Below, piece by piece: positions 36,437 through 47,900 of a stretch of 64,000 nucleotides of DNA (position 1 is its first letter; each line of letters starts with the position of its first letter). The notes under the pieces were generated by a model. It ran no database searches and was not told where the DNA came from. It worked only from the letters and a program-made list of their open reading frames with translations. The position numbers and the translations under genes were made by a program. The stretch covers positions 1-64,000 of the forward strand of contig KV424001.1 of assembly GCA_001632435.1 (NCBI GenBank), written 5' to 3'. The stretch is from Calocera cornea HHB12733 (Eukaryota; Basidiomycota; Dacrymycetes; Dacrymycetales; Dacrymycetaceae).

Positions 36437-36846
36437 GGCTCGGGGCACGAGCAGCACTGGCATTGGGCTGGCTTGGCGGTGTGAAAGGGTGTTCGTCTAG
36501 GTGAAGGTTAGGATCGAAGAGAGATGTGAGGATGGAAACTTCCATCAGGGGATCCCCTAGAACGGTTCTTATCTGTGTAGCTCCGTGAGTAGATAGCATT
36601 TCAAACTGATCCCAATACTCTGGTAGGATAACATTGATGACTGGAGTTCAATCTAAGATACAACAAATGTATGAGTGGAAGGGGAAGAGTTGGATGGGGC
36701 CGTTGCGATCACTGTGACTCAGTCCTCGAGGCTTCGCATGACCTCATCTGACAGTGTAGCCTGACTCAACCGCGAAAGCGCAAGGCTGCTACCTTAACCT
36801 CTGTCGCTCGGCGTTTGGCTCTCCTTCTCAATCTCTCCCTTGAACG
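36437..36846. other. Spacer between F-box genes F and G
   Basis: 410 bp. A variant of the recurrent 3' block (GGATGGAAACTTCCATCAG, about 36531) is followed by the gene G promoter with GATCACTGTGACTCA at 36708-36722. Confidence 0.6.
36708..36722 (+). promoter_or_regulatory. Shared upstream motif, F-box gene G (inverted form)
   Basis: GATCACTGTGACTCA reads on the minus strand as TGAGTCACAGTGATC, close to the gene D motif, 125 bp before the ATG. Confidence 0.4.
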
Positions 36847-38304
36847 ATGGCTTCTCATTTCCAAGCAGAGAGAGTACACCACTTTCGGGATATGAGGTCT
36901 GGTACTGTTGAGGGTCCTTTCGAGCTCGCACCCTGGCAAACTGGATACTATCTCGACGAGAGGAGGGAATTCCTGGCTGAGAACGGGACCATTGTGCTTG
37001 CCCTACACATGTCCCTTGTGCTCGGTCAGGCAAAGAAACTCGCGCATGGGAGAGTGAGTTTCGGTTTTCGCATGTATCGTCAGGACTTGCAGCTCACGGG
37101 ATGCCTGGAGCAGAGGTGCAATAAGCGTCCGATGCACATGGCGAGCTCCCCCACCTACTGGGCTCGGCTTGAGAAAGCAGCGAACATGACCGCCGACCTC
37201 GCCCAGGTCCGCTCCCAATACGACATGCTTGTCCACGCACTGCGGTGCCGGGCCTTCCTACTGAGCGCGCCGACAGCTCCGGTCCTGCGCCTATCCGAGG
37301 ACGTCCTCGCACTGATCTTCGAGGAGGCCGCCGAGTGCCTGCAAGGGTATACCGAGCCGAACCGGTGCTCCTACGGTGGGAGAGAGCACGGGGCCCGGGG
37401 AGTTCGTCAGCCGTTCCAGGCCGTCGCGGCCATGGTCTGCCGGCGGTGGAGGACAGCCGCACTCGGCACAGGCACGCTGTGGACACGCTTCGAGATCGAC
37501 TGCCGCGTGCCCTGGGAGACGGTCGACCGGTGGGCGGGCTACTCCAAGAAGGTGCCGGTGGAGGTGCAGCTGCTTCTGCATTGCAAGAGCAAGAGGGCGT
37601 ATGCCGCGTGCCTGCGGACGCTCAACAGCGTCACAGATCACTTGCGCTCCCTCACGCTCACGGGAGACGGCTCGTACCTCTCATACATCGCCGCGCGCTG
37701 GCGGCGCACCGCACCCCTGCTTGAGCAGCTGGTGGTAGTCACCAGCACCAGTGACGAGGACCGCGCGCCCAAGCTGCGCGCCGACTTCCGGCGAGCACCG
37801 AAACCGCGGGTTCCGCGTGCATTGCCGGCCCTGCGCCATCTCACCCTGGATACGCTCTACCCGGGGTGGTTCTACGCCGTGCTGTTGTGGGACGGCGGGA
37901 CGCGCAACGCCCTGCGGACGCTGCGGCTCGGGCGGCACACGCACGCCGACGTGTTCGTCACGCTGGCCCTGCTCCGCCTGTTCCCGAACCTCGAGACGCT
38001 GCAGCTCTCCGGGATGGGCTTCTTCTGGCGGCAGACGTCCACCGAGCTCAAGCTGCGGGAAACACCGCGCGTGCCGCTGCGGTCGCTGAGGCAGCTCGAG
38101 CTCAGCCCCAGCAGAGCCGTCTCGGCCTCTCGCCAACATGCGTGGCATCAGTCGGCGGCCCCGTACATCGAGGCGATGTACGCGTGGCTCCAGCTGCTGG
38201 ACGTCCCCGCGCTCGAGCACGTCATCATACCCGATGAGGAGGGGAGGTACTGGCTCCGGCATGCGCCGGCCCTGAAGAGCACGGCGGCGGAGACGACCGC
38301 TTGA
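36847..38304 (+). CDS. F-box domain protein, tandem paralogue G
   Basis: This is the last member of the array. ATG 36847 starts 'MASHFQAERVHHFRDMRSG', followed by 'PFELAPWQTGY'. The whole span is one open frame, but by analogy with the other members an intron probably starts at 37054 (GTGAGT) and ends near 37092 or 37113; both choices keep frame. The helical lead ends in 'VHALRCRAF'. The F-box core is 'VLRLSEDVLALIFEEAAE' with 'VCRRWRTAALGTGTLWTRF'. The end 'WLQLLDVPALEHVIIP' makes it subtype II. It is GC-rich, and several long antisense frames over it are shadows. Confidence 0.86.
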   Translation: MASHFQAERVHHFRDMRSGTVEGPFELAPWQTGYYLDERREFLAENGTIVLALHMSLVLGQAKKLAHGRVSFGFRMYRQDLQLTGCLEQRCNKRPMHMASSPTYWARLEKAANMTADLAQVRSQYDMLVHALRCRAFLLSAPTAPVLRLSEDVLALIFEEAAECLQGYTEPNRCSYGGREHGARGVRQPFQAVAAMVCRRWRTAALGTGTLWTRFEIDCRVPWETVDRWAGYSKKVPVEVQLLLHCKSKRAYAACLRTLNSVTDHLRSLTLTGDGSYLSYIAARWRRTAPLLEQLVVVTSTSDEDRAPKLRADFRRAPKPRVPRALPALRHLTLDTLYPGWFYAVLLWDGGTRNALRTLRLGRHTHADVFVTLALLRLFPNLETLQLSGMGFFWRQTSTELKLRETPRVPLRSLRQLELSPSRAVSASRQHAWHQSAAPYIEAMYAWLQLLDVPALEHVIIPDEEGRYWLRHAPALKSTAAETTA

Positions 38305-39343
38305 TGAGCGGAGCAGCCAAGCTTGGCACGTGGGGTTGAGCATCCTGGGCTGACGGTGAGGTGCGGGGGAGTACCAGGGTTGTGCGATGTAACCAGTTAG
38401 CGGAGTGGGGGTCAACGAGCCGCACTGTTGCTGGGATCGAAACGAGATGGGAGGATCGAAGCTTCCATCAGATGTAAATGATCGCCCTGAACAGTTCTGA
38501 TATCCCAGTCCCGGAAGGCAGAGCACCAAACGCAGTCAGTTGCATTTCTCAGTTATCCAAAGTGCATAGCAGACCGTAACAGTAGCAGGTTAACAGTAAG
38601 AGGATAGCAAGGCTGCATTATTGTCACGCCCTTTGATGGGTCCGCGTCTCACGGACGCAGGTTGGGACCACGCGGCAACAAATGAAGGGCGCCGTTTTGC
38701 ACCCTCGCCCCCCAAATAGAGGCCGAGACCCAGGCTCTGCTGTTCGGTCCCTTGCGCCCAGCGGTTTGCGGGCGAGGGGTTCCGTTGGTTGTGTGCTTGT
38801 GTCTCGCCGCGTGCCCCCGTCCCCTCCCTCCGTTCAGTCCCCTCTCCCCGCCCATTGCCTGCCTCCCGTCGCTCGTTTTGCCCACACCACTCCCCTGTCT
38901 TTCCTTACACCTGCAACCAGCGCCAGCACATCCACATCCCCCACCGCGTTGAAGTGCTCTGAACCGCTTCGAAGGTTGAAGCCGCCCGTCCGTGCCAGCG
39001 CTCGATCTCCACCCGCTGCCGTCGGCGAGGGTCTCAGCCCGTGACCTGTCCTCGCGCTACCGCCCACACTGCCCAGCCGCCCCCGCCGCCCCCTCAGCGA
39101 CACTGCCCCTCTGCGCTACCCTTTGCGTTCGCCTTCCGCACTTGGTTACTCAGGCCATCCATCCATCCCTCCCTCCTGCCCCCTCCCGCTGCCGCTGCCG
39201 TCGCGTCTTGCTTGGTCGGATACACGCCCGCCCAACGGTAGGACACGACCCGCCCGTCCGCTGCACTCGCTCTTTGAACTCCTCCCTCCCCTTCTTACCC
39301 GCCTTCCCTCTCTCCCTTCCTCCCACAACAACAAACGCACACC
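38305..39343. other. Spacer between F-box array and GH26-like gene
   Basis: About 1 kb. GGATCGAAGCTTCCATCAG at about 38453 is the third copy of the block seen after genes E and F. The remainder is C-rich and T-rich (38800-39340), like a basidiomycete promoter and leader. No gene is supported. Confidence 0.6.
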
Positions 39344-40903
39344 ATGGCCCGCCTCCTCCCCCTCCTCCTCCTCCCCCTCGCCCCGCTCTCCCTCGCACAA
39401 AACACACACTCATCCTCCCACACCCCCACATCCACCGCCCACGCCACAACACCCACCACCACCGCCCTAGCCGTCAACGAGCCCCCCGATGGCTCCCTCT
39501 ACTTCGGCCTCTGGGTAGACACCTCCGTCACATCGGGCGACTCCCCCATAAACGCAAACGCCCGCCTGGGGCACAACATCTCCTGGTTCCAGTTCTCACA
39601 GAACATCCCCGTCGACGAGTACAACGACGTCACCGGTGTCGGCGGAATCATCAACGGCACAAAGGTCTTCGAGACCAACACAGACGCCGGCATATACGTC
39701 ACCGTCTACCCACTGCAAGGCTTCGGCGCCGTGACGCAGCAGACCGTGCGTCGCTCCCTCCCCTTGCTGCCCCGCTACGCGCGTGCTGACCCCCTCCGCG
39801 CAGATGGCCGCCCTCGGCGTGCAGCTCCAGTCGTACGTCAACGCAGGGCACGCCGTCTTCCTGCGCTTCGCGCCCGAGATGAACGGCAACTGGTTCCCGT
39901 ACTCGACCCAGCCCTCCGCCTTCGTCGCCACCTGGCGCACACTGTACACGACCATCAAGCAGTCCTGCCCGACCTGCGGCCTCGTCTGGTCCCCCAACGC
40001 CGCCATCGGCTACCCGTACGGCATCACCCTCGACTCGGTCACGCTCCCCGCGGACCAGGCGCTGCTCGACACGAACGGCGACGGTCAGCTGGACCTGAAC
40101 GACGACGCCTACTCGCCCTACTACCCCGGCGACGCGTACGTCGACTGGAACGGCGTGTCCTACTACTACAAGGGAAACTACCCCAACGACTACAACGTCG
40201 TCCAGCCCCAGGGCTTCTTCGAGGGCTCCATGACCGGCGTGTTGCCCGAGGTCGACGAGATCGGCCAGACCACGACGCAGTACACGCCGTTCTACGACAA
40301 GTACTGCTTGAACACGCCGTGCATGCTTTCCGAGTCGTGAGTCCCCCCGTGCCACTTTGGATTTGAGCAGTGCTGATGCGTCGGCGTTTGTGCAGCGGCG
40401 CAGCGTGGAAGGTCAACCAGACCGGTCAGCCAGACTGGCTCACCGTCTCCCCCACGCAGGAGCAGGTCCAGTCCGGCTGGTGGCGCGACGGCATCACGAA
40501 CGAGACCTTCCTGTCCACCTACCCGCGGCTGAAGATGATCATGAACTTCGAGTGGGAGAAGGTCGAGTCGGACGGGAACATCCCGACGCTGCGTGATTTC
40601 CGCCTCACCAACGCCACCGACGTGCTCGACGCGTTCGTCCAGGACCTCGAGACAGTCGCACAGCGCTACGTATGGGCCAACTACGTTCCCCCGCCCGCAT
40701 CGGGCTCAGGCTCCAACCCCGACGCCCAGGTGCCCCTCCCCCAAGTGACGGTGCACCGCGCGACGCCGTACCGAGCAGTGGTGCCAACAGCGCTCAGCCT
40801 GTTCTTCTCCGGCGCACAGGGGTGGGCAGAGCTCAGGAGCTACGCGCTGGTAGGCACGGCCGTCGTTGCAGGCGTAGCGGCGGGCGTGTCGCTCGTCCTC
40901 TAG
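39344..40903 (+). CDS. GH26-like secreted glycoside hydrolase, probably membrane or GPI anchored
   Basis: This is probably a beta-mannanase-type (GH26 superfamily) enzyme acting outside the cell. Exons 39344-39745, 39804-40336 and 40396-40903 join in frame to give 480 residues. A signal peptide 'MARLLPLLLLPLAPLSLA' is followed by a Ser/Thr-rich stretch. The block 'FLRFAPEMNGNWFPYS' matches the GH26 acid/base region (Glu of E-M-N-G). 'GLVWSPNAA' and 'MIMNFEWEK' follow as later strands, the last a candidate nucleophile region. The C-terminus is a Pro/Ser/Gly spacer and the hydrophobic end 'YALVGTAVVAGVAAGVSLVL', typical of a GPI signal or tail anchor. Substrate is not shown; GH26-like proteins include cell-wall as well as plant-glucan enzymes. 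Confidence 0.78.
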
Positions 40904-41716
40904 CCTGCTCCCTGCTATCCCGCTGTTCCCCCGTGCCCGCTGGTGGACGGCCGCTTTCCTCCCTTGTCGCTCTCTTGGTCACCTCGGTCGAACCCTCCTC
41001 CTCCCCTCTTTCTCTGTGCTGTTCTGTAGGCTTCTTGCACCGCACCCCGTTCTCGTAGGCGCTGGCGCGCCGGTCCATTCGTTTGCACTCCGACCAACTT
41101 GCCGTTCCGACCCCATTTCATCCTCAAGTTTGCTTCTAATCCTATCGAACCTTTATATATCCCCTTCTTCCGCTTCTTGCATTGCTGCTTGTTGCTTGCG
41201 GTCGGTTTCAGCGCGCAGCTTGTCTCGCGACGTATCGCCTATTCCTTGCGATGCCCCCCGTTGCGTCGCATTGTGTTGTGCACTTGCACTTGCACTCGCA
41301 CCCATCCCTGTAGTACACTCCCCGCGCTCGCCCATGCGCCGCTCAGACGACCCCCCCGTGTCAGACTAGTCGTACTCTAGATACCGTATATACCGTGCCG
41401 AAGCCGCGCCTGGCGTTGGGCTGGGTAAACCGATGACGCTGTTCGTGCGCACCGCGCCTGCGTAGGCGGCAGCTTGGCCAGTTACGTAGTCGACGTTGAT
41501 CAACCGCGTGGGCAACCGGCATGAGCAAATGGTATGCATAACCGAGTTCAGAAGCCGACTTTGGTGCTTAGCCGACTTAGGCAACCGGCCTGAAATTAAT
41601 GATACATACAGTACACTGGCAGTTCCAGTACCCCATTGGGCGTTTGAATGCCGGTGTTGGCCACGGTCCAAACGACGCTCGAGCAGCAGGCCGAAATCGT
41701 CGAGGACAGCCGGCCT
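40904..41716. other. Intergenic region, converging 3' ends
   Basis: About 810 bp between the GH26-like stop and the GNAT stop. It is pyrimidine-rich at first. No gene is supported. Confidence 0.6.
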
Positions 41717-42454
41717 TCACGCCGGCTCGACCTCCCTCCCCCTCGCCCCGTCCCACCTCCCAAAGTCCATCACCCAATACTCGCCCACCTCGCTCGGCAC
41801 CCTCCTAAACCCCAGCTTGACGTACCACCGCCGGCCCTCCTCGTTCCTGCTGTCGATCCCCGCCCACACGCCCGTGTAGCCTTTGCAAGTGAGGTGCTCG
41901 ACGACCGTGTTGACCATCTTGCGGCCCCAGCCCGAGCGCTGGTACGCGGGGAGGATGTCGATGTGGAAGTGCGACGGGTAGAGGGAGGTGATCTCACTGC
42001 CGGTCTTTGGCGGCTGGCGGGGGTGTCAACCTACTGTCGGAGTAGACGTACGCAGAAGAAAGTAGGGGGGACACACCTTGGCGAATAGCTGGTAGAAGTG
42101 CTTGTCCGCGTCTGTGCCCTCGCCGCCGACGGGGTACTTTGCAGCCAGCTTCGGGAAGTACTCTTGCGCCATCTGTGCCTCGAACGCTGGCGTGTCATAC
42201 GCCCCGATGATGTACCCCACTACCTCCTCTTTCTCCTGATCTGCACTTTCGCTCTTGCCTGGTTCAGGTCCGTCGACGAGGACGAACGCGTACGTGCCGG
42301 GCATAAGCACGTACGGCTCTGCATAGACGAGCCCGAGGAGCTCCCCGTGCGAGTGCAGGTGCTCCGCGCTCGTCCCGTAGTTGCCGGTCAGCAGGCAGAT
42401 CTTGGACAGAGCGGGCGCGTCCGCTGCCGTCCCCGGGCGAAGGTGCAGGGGCAT
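41717..42454 (-). CDS. GNAT-family N-acetyltransferase
   Basis: An acetyl-CoA-dependent N-acetyltransferase of 224 residues from two exons (42454-42077 and 42013-41717) with a 63-bp intron. The N-terminus 'MPLHLRPGTAADAPALSKI' is a typical first GNAT strand and helix. 'EVVGYIIGAYDT' is the central strand. 'LHIDILPAYQ'-like text (seen as 'FHIDILPAYQRSGWGRKMV') gives the pyrophosphate-binding Q/R-x-x-G-x-G/A loop, and 'RRWYVKLGFRRV' the C-terminal motif. The layout resembles the family related to the acetyltransferase-like domain of metazoan O-GlcNAcase and its S. pombe relatives, but the substrate is unknown. Confidence 0.85.
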
Positions 42455-42737
42455 CGTCCGGCTGGAGTGGGTATATGGGCGCGATAGAGGGGACTGTCGC
42501 GCATACAGCGGGGTCGGACGAGCATGCTGGCCCTTTGTATGTGTGGAGTAGCGGGGGAGGGTCGGCTTTTCCTCGGATCTACAGGACCGCAGACTTGCAG
42601 TACATGTACATCGTGACCATCGACAAATTCGACATGTGAAACGACAGGCAGAGGGAAGATATGTACAGGGAAATTTCCGATATGGAAGACACACGACGGA
42701 GACGGGAAGCATCGACATAACAAGTCATCATCGCCGT

Positions 42738-44370
42738 CTATAAACCAGTGGCCTGCCTCGCTGACCGATTTGCAATAGAACCAATGCTCCCCCGCCTCAC
42801 TGTACGAAACACACTTCCCAACATGCGTGTTATGTCGATGACTGGCAGCGGCGTTTTTTGTTTGCCCCATTGGTTGCACGAGCCGTTGTTGACCTGCAAT
42901 GAGCGTAGATAGGGGAAGCATGCCTTGAGCGCCGACGCTGCTGCTTCTGGAACGCCGGGTGGGGGCGGGCATTCGAACAGCGATAGTTCGCTCAAAGGCG
43001 AAGAGCACGTTTGTCTTCCAGAAGACAGGATGCTATCGCTGTTGGCTAGTGAGCCTCGCAATGCCAACCTCGTCAACCTCGGGCAGTGTTTCGCCAATTC
43101 CGAAAGTCCCAGTAGAGTCGCTCGAACGGACAATGGGGAGGGCCGTCCATGATAATTCATGTGCCCGAAGTCGAACGTTTCCAATTGCGGCCAATTCCGG
43201 GCGATCTTGTATAGATTGTCGTCGGTGATGGTGGCAGGCGTTGCTCCTTGGTTGACAACCGTCATTACCGCCATCTCGTGACAGTCCAGTAATGCGTCGA
43301 ACCAATCGAAGGGATACTCAATGACGACTCCCCTGCTGCAGATGAAAATGACGTTCTTCAGATGAGGATAGTTGTTTGCCATGATTCTTGTCGTAGCATT
43401 GTGCCATTGTATAGGTGAAGGGCTCGGTGAACTCTCTAGATTCAGCGTCGTGAGGAGAGGGCATTCCAAGTTCTCCAGGAAATGAACAAAGGAATCAGCA
43501 TGTTGAGCGCGTACACGGAGCGTATCGAGGACAGGAAGCTCCACTGGTGTGATAAATTCCCCCGCAGCAACGGAGAGAGTGAGCCCTTTCAGATTTGAAA
43601 GGGTGGACAGGGCAGTTACAGTTCGAGGTCCATAGGCAAAGTGGCCGATCTGTAGATCTGAGAGCTCAGGTCGCGCTTGGCAGATGCGTTCGGTAAAAAT
43701 CTCCAACGACTTGGCTTCTCTGGTCCAGAATTCACTGTAGGCGCCAGAGATGCGGAGGTGATCGAGTCGGTCTGGCCGTAGAAGAGGTTCAAGGAATGCG
43801 CCAAGAGTATCACCCTTGCTCGCGTCTGGGACCTCCGCCAGTTCTTCTTCACAGTCAATCTGGATGTAGACCTGCAGTTCCGGTAGCTGTGAGGATCCAA
43901 GGCCGATTGCGTTGAGCAGGAATGGTGGATGTGAGGCGTTGATGGTCAACGTATGCAGCCCAGAAAACATCTGTCGCAAATGGATGCTCCCCACTTTGGA
44001 TATAAACGACGTCAGATCATCGTTGTCGAGGTATTCATGCAATTTCAAGCGTTTAATGCGCCGCACGTAAGTGTTCAAGCGGCCTAGCATGTCGGCTTCA
44101 GCAACGGATGTGCTTTCTTCATCGATGTGGTGGCTGTCCGGGCCTTCATTTCCCTTCTGCGTACACTGAGTAATGCATTCATAAAGCAGTAAGGAACCGC
44201 ACCAAGAAGGGGGAAAGGCGCTCCAGTCCGGTATTCAATTCGAACCATACATCGTCCATGGCAAGTTCGAACAGCGAGCGGCAGGTGAGACCCAACGCCA
44301 GATCGGCCCCATGCTCCACGAAACGCAGAAGATACCGGACAACATCTTCGACCCGCCACAGATGATGCAT
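42738..44370 (-). CDS. F-box/leucine-rich protein (not of the tandem array)
   Basis: Exon 1 (44370-44203) encodes a short F-box: 'MHHLWRVEDVVRYLLRFV' followed by 'LALGLTCRSLFELAMDDVW'. Exon 2 (44156-42738) encodes leucine-rich repeats such as 'LRQMFSGLHTLTIN', 'RPDRLDHLRISG' and 'LSNLKGLTLSVAAGEF'. Total 528 residues. It lacks the 'ELAPWQ' module and reads on the opposite strand, so it is a different F-box lineage common in Agaricomycetes ('MHxxLxxxE' start). Its role as an SCF adaptor is inferred from the domain only. Confidence 0.8.
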
Positions 44371-44930
44371 TGTTGTCCTTCTGATGAGCGAAAGGTCCGC
44401 TGTGTTATGCAGATCAAACCGACTTGGCAGACTGCTCAGAAAGAGGGGAAGTAGAAGGTGACGAAGGACTTGTAAGTGGAAAACATTTGCTACGCAGCTT
44501 TGGCTGTGGTTGTAGGGAAGCCGATCTCGTGGGCGCAGGGTTAGGATGAAATTCCATACCCGGCATTGTCCGGCATCATTTGGCGTTTCCCGGAACCGGT
44601 GTGGTCCCTTCTGACTCTTGACACATGCCATAGTCCCCGTGGCTCAGTGAGGCGCAACGACAATGCGGTATTAACGCGCTAAGAACTAACTACGTCAACC
44701 GCATAATGCACTCTTTCATACCACAATTATGCGCATGTCACTCCGCGTCGACATTGCCGATCGGACATCAAGTCACTGATCCGCTGAAATCGAGAGATGC
44801 TCGATGGACCGGGTTGCAGCGCACATTTGGCAGGAACGCCGATGTGACTTGAAGCGGGATCGGAACAAAGCGGACAGGGAATGCTGCTGTCATCCTCGTG
44901 TGACTCTTGAAGGCATACCTCGGGGCATCG
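44371..44930. other. Intergenic region upstream of the minus-strand F-box gene
   Basis: 560 bp between the UPF1 stop and the F-box start. It should contain the F-box promoter and the UPF1 3' end. No gene is seen. Confidence 0.6.
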
Positions 44931-47900
44931 TTAGAACTCGGTGAAGCCTGATTGACTAGGCGCGTATTGCGACCGCATGTCCTCATAGTCGGCTAGATCC
45001 CCCTGACTCTTGTAGTCAAAGGTTGAGAGCGTGCCCATGTCGGTGCCAGCCATCGATGTGAATGACAGCTTCCGACGAAGACGGTCCGACTGTGAGTAGG
45101 CGATGCCGCCTTGTGAAGGCTGACTAGGCGGAATAGCCGAAATGACTGAACCGCTGTCACCCAGGCTGCTCTGCGGCAGGTCCTGCGAAATCATTGAGGG
45201 CGCGTATCCTGCCTTGCGACCGTTTTGGCGAGGCGGAGCGGCGAAGGGACCAGGAGCGGTACTAAACAACGGAAGGCCATTGGAGTAAGGCGCCTGCGAG
45301 ACCACCGATTGTGCATCGGCAGGAATGTATGCAAGAGGGTCGTGGGTCCTGAAGTAATTGGAGTCGAAGCGACCGGGCGTTCCACTGTTCCGGCTATCGT
45401 TGGTCGGAGGTTGAGACATCGCGTCGCGTGCGTTGACTTCATGACGGCGTGTGAAGGGGTTCATGGCCTGGTCCAGGGTGCGACGAGGCTTGCTGAACTG
45501 GATCATAGACGGCTGCAGGTTGTTGAGAGGACCTTCGACCAGACATCCTTTCTCCTTGTAATGGGTAAGAAGGTAGTGCCAGAGCGGGTGCTGCATAAAC
45601 CTATCAGTGGCTGTATAGACTGCGTCGCAGCCAAAGCTCACCTTGCTCAAGACCTTGGGATTCCCGAGAATGACAACACCGTACTTCGCACGCGTCAGAG
45701 CGACGTTCAAGCGCCTAGGATCGTTTAGGAAGCCAATGCCTTGATGCTCGTTGCTCCTGACACAGCTGAGAATGATGTAGTCTTTCTCGCGTCCTTGAAA
45801 GGCATCCACGCTGGCAACTTCGATTTCCTTATACAGCTCCTTCTTCAGAGATCCGTTGAACTGCATGTAGTTGACGACGTAGGATCGTTGACCTTCATAC
45901 GGCGTGATGACACCAATCTGGTTCGGCATCACTCCAGACTTGAAGAATTTCGTCACAATCTTCTCAACATTGGAAGCTTCCGTCCTGTCATTCCATGGTC
46001 AGCTCTATCGCAGCAAGAATCGAACGCAGCACACCTGTTTAGGAAAGACGTTCCACTGGAAGATATTTCCTCCTGCCCAAGGTTCTGGTAGAAGAACATG
46101 GGCATGTCCGGCACAGGCCAGGGGAAGTCGATATTCTTGCGAAGCCGCTCGGGAGCAGTGACACCGTTCTGGAGTGTACCTTCGTAGAACATGTTCGACG
46201 GGAATTCCGACAGGCAGGGATGCATCCTGTACTGCACTTGCAAGCGAATTGGTCGATTTCCGAGTACAACAAGGCGTTCAAAGAGTGACTGCGTCAGGCC
46301 CGCACGAGCCGCCTTTTTGTTCATTATGACGGGGCCCAGTTGCTAGAAAGGGTGTCAGGACCATATGAACACTGTTGGAGAAGTGCGCTGACCTGGTGGT
46401 CACCAACCAGGACAACCTGTTTGCAGCCCAGCACCAGCGGAATCATACATTCTGATGAGTAGTCAGCTAGTGTTCAGATATAGGTAAGATCGCAGCGCAC
46501 CAGGCTCGGCTGCCTGGGTAGCTTCGTCGATCAGAACAGTCCTGAACTTCATCTTTGCCAATCTTGGATCTCCGGCACCGACGCAAGTACAACAGATAAC
46601 ATCCGCAGCATTGAGAATCTCCTTCTCACTGGCACGAACCAACGCCTTGTACTTCTTCTCATCGTTCTGACTCAGTTCTCCTTGCTCATTTTTCAGTTGG
46701 ATGAGCTTTTGAAGCTCGGCTTGGCTCGTGTTGGCGGCAACCAAACGATGGAGAGTGAGGAAGTCGATGGAGGAGCTCAGCGCCTCGCGGGACTTGGCGG
46801 TAAGACGAACGACCTTCAGACCAGTCAGGTGTATACGTTCGGTTAACTGGTCCACAGCGACATTGGACGGTGCGCAAACGAGAACCTGACCCGGGTTCAT
46901 ACGACATAAGTGATAGATGATCGACGCAGAGGTGACCGTCTTTCCGGTACCGGGCGGACCCTGGATCAGGGAAATTGGCTTCTGCAGGACGCTCTTGACA
47001 GCATACATTTGAGAATGGTTGAGTTCCGGCAGCCCGGGTGCAGAGAACCTGTCGGAATGTAAGCGCGAGAACAGGTCAAAGTCAGATTCGGCATACCTCT
47101 TGGGCATCTGCGTCCTGAGGACTTGAGGCTCGAGCTCATGGCCCAACAGTTTATGGTACTAGATGGTATGTTAGTATGAGATCCCAGGAACGAAGTCGTC
47201 CCGTGCTCACTATGTATCCACTAACACTCTTCTCATCCACGGCAAACGTTTTCATAGCGAGCTGCATACGGTCGAAACTCGTGGATTTCCATACAAAATC
47301 GGCTGAAAAGTTGTGAGTACACTCCGTAGGCACTCCATCGGGACGGCGCAGTTCAAGCCCGATTTCGTCGGAGACATCTGGGGTAATGTCAGTGAGTGGC
47401 AAAACTCCAGCGGTTTCGCTACCCACTGTTCGGAATCTTGATGACGTGGCCGACGCCCTCCCAGGGCTTATGCATCTCGCCATCGTATCGGAGCCTCAAT
47501 TCATCGCCAACTGCGAGGCGGACCTCCCCACTCTCCAGCTTCGGCATACAGAACCATGCAACGCGCTTCTGATTTAAGCCGAGGTCCCAACGAACGACAA
47601 TGTCGGTTTGGGTCTGCGATTCCTTCAGTCTCTTGTCGTAGTCGGCCTCGATCTTGACCAATGGACCAAAGATATTCTGATATTGGTAGGCGTCTTCGTA
47701 GCTACGCATATTGTCATCAATCTCAACGTCGGTGTTAAGGCGGAATATGGAACGCACCGAAGCAGGATTGGCTGAGGCTCGTCATCAACCCCAGGCCGCT
47801 CGAGATCTTCAAGTGTCGCGGTGGCATTCTCACGCCAGAGATCCTCCAGCTTGTTGATCTGCTGGAACGTGATCTGCCGAGCCCTCATTTGCTCCTGCTC

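Noticed and set aside
35630..36463. 277-codon minus-strand open frame over F-box gene F
   Set aside because: Arg/Glu-rich reversed reading of a GC-rich exon; the plus-strand gene explains the region.
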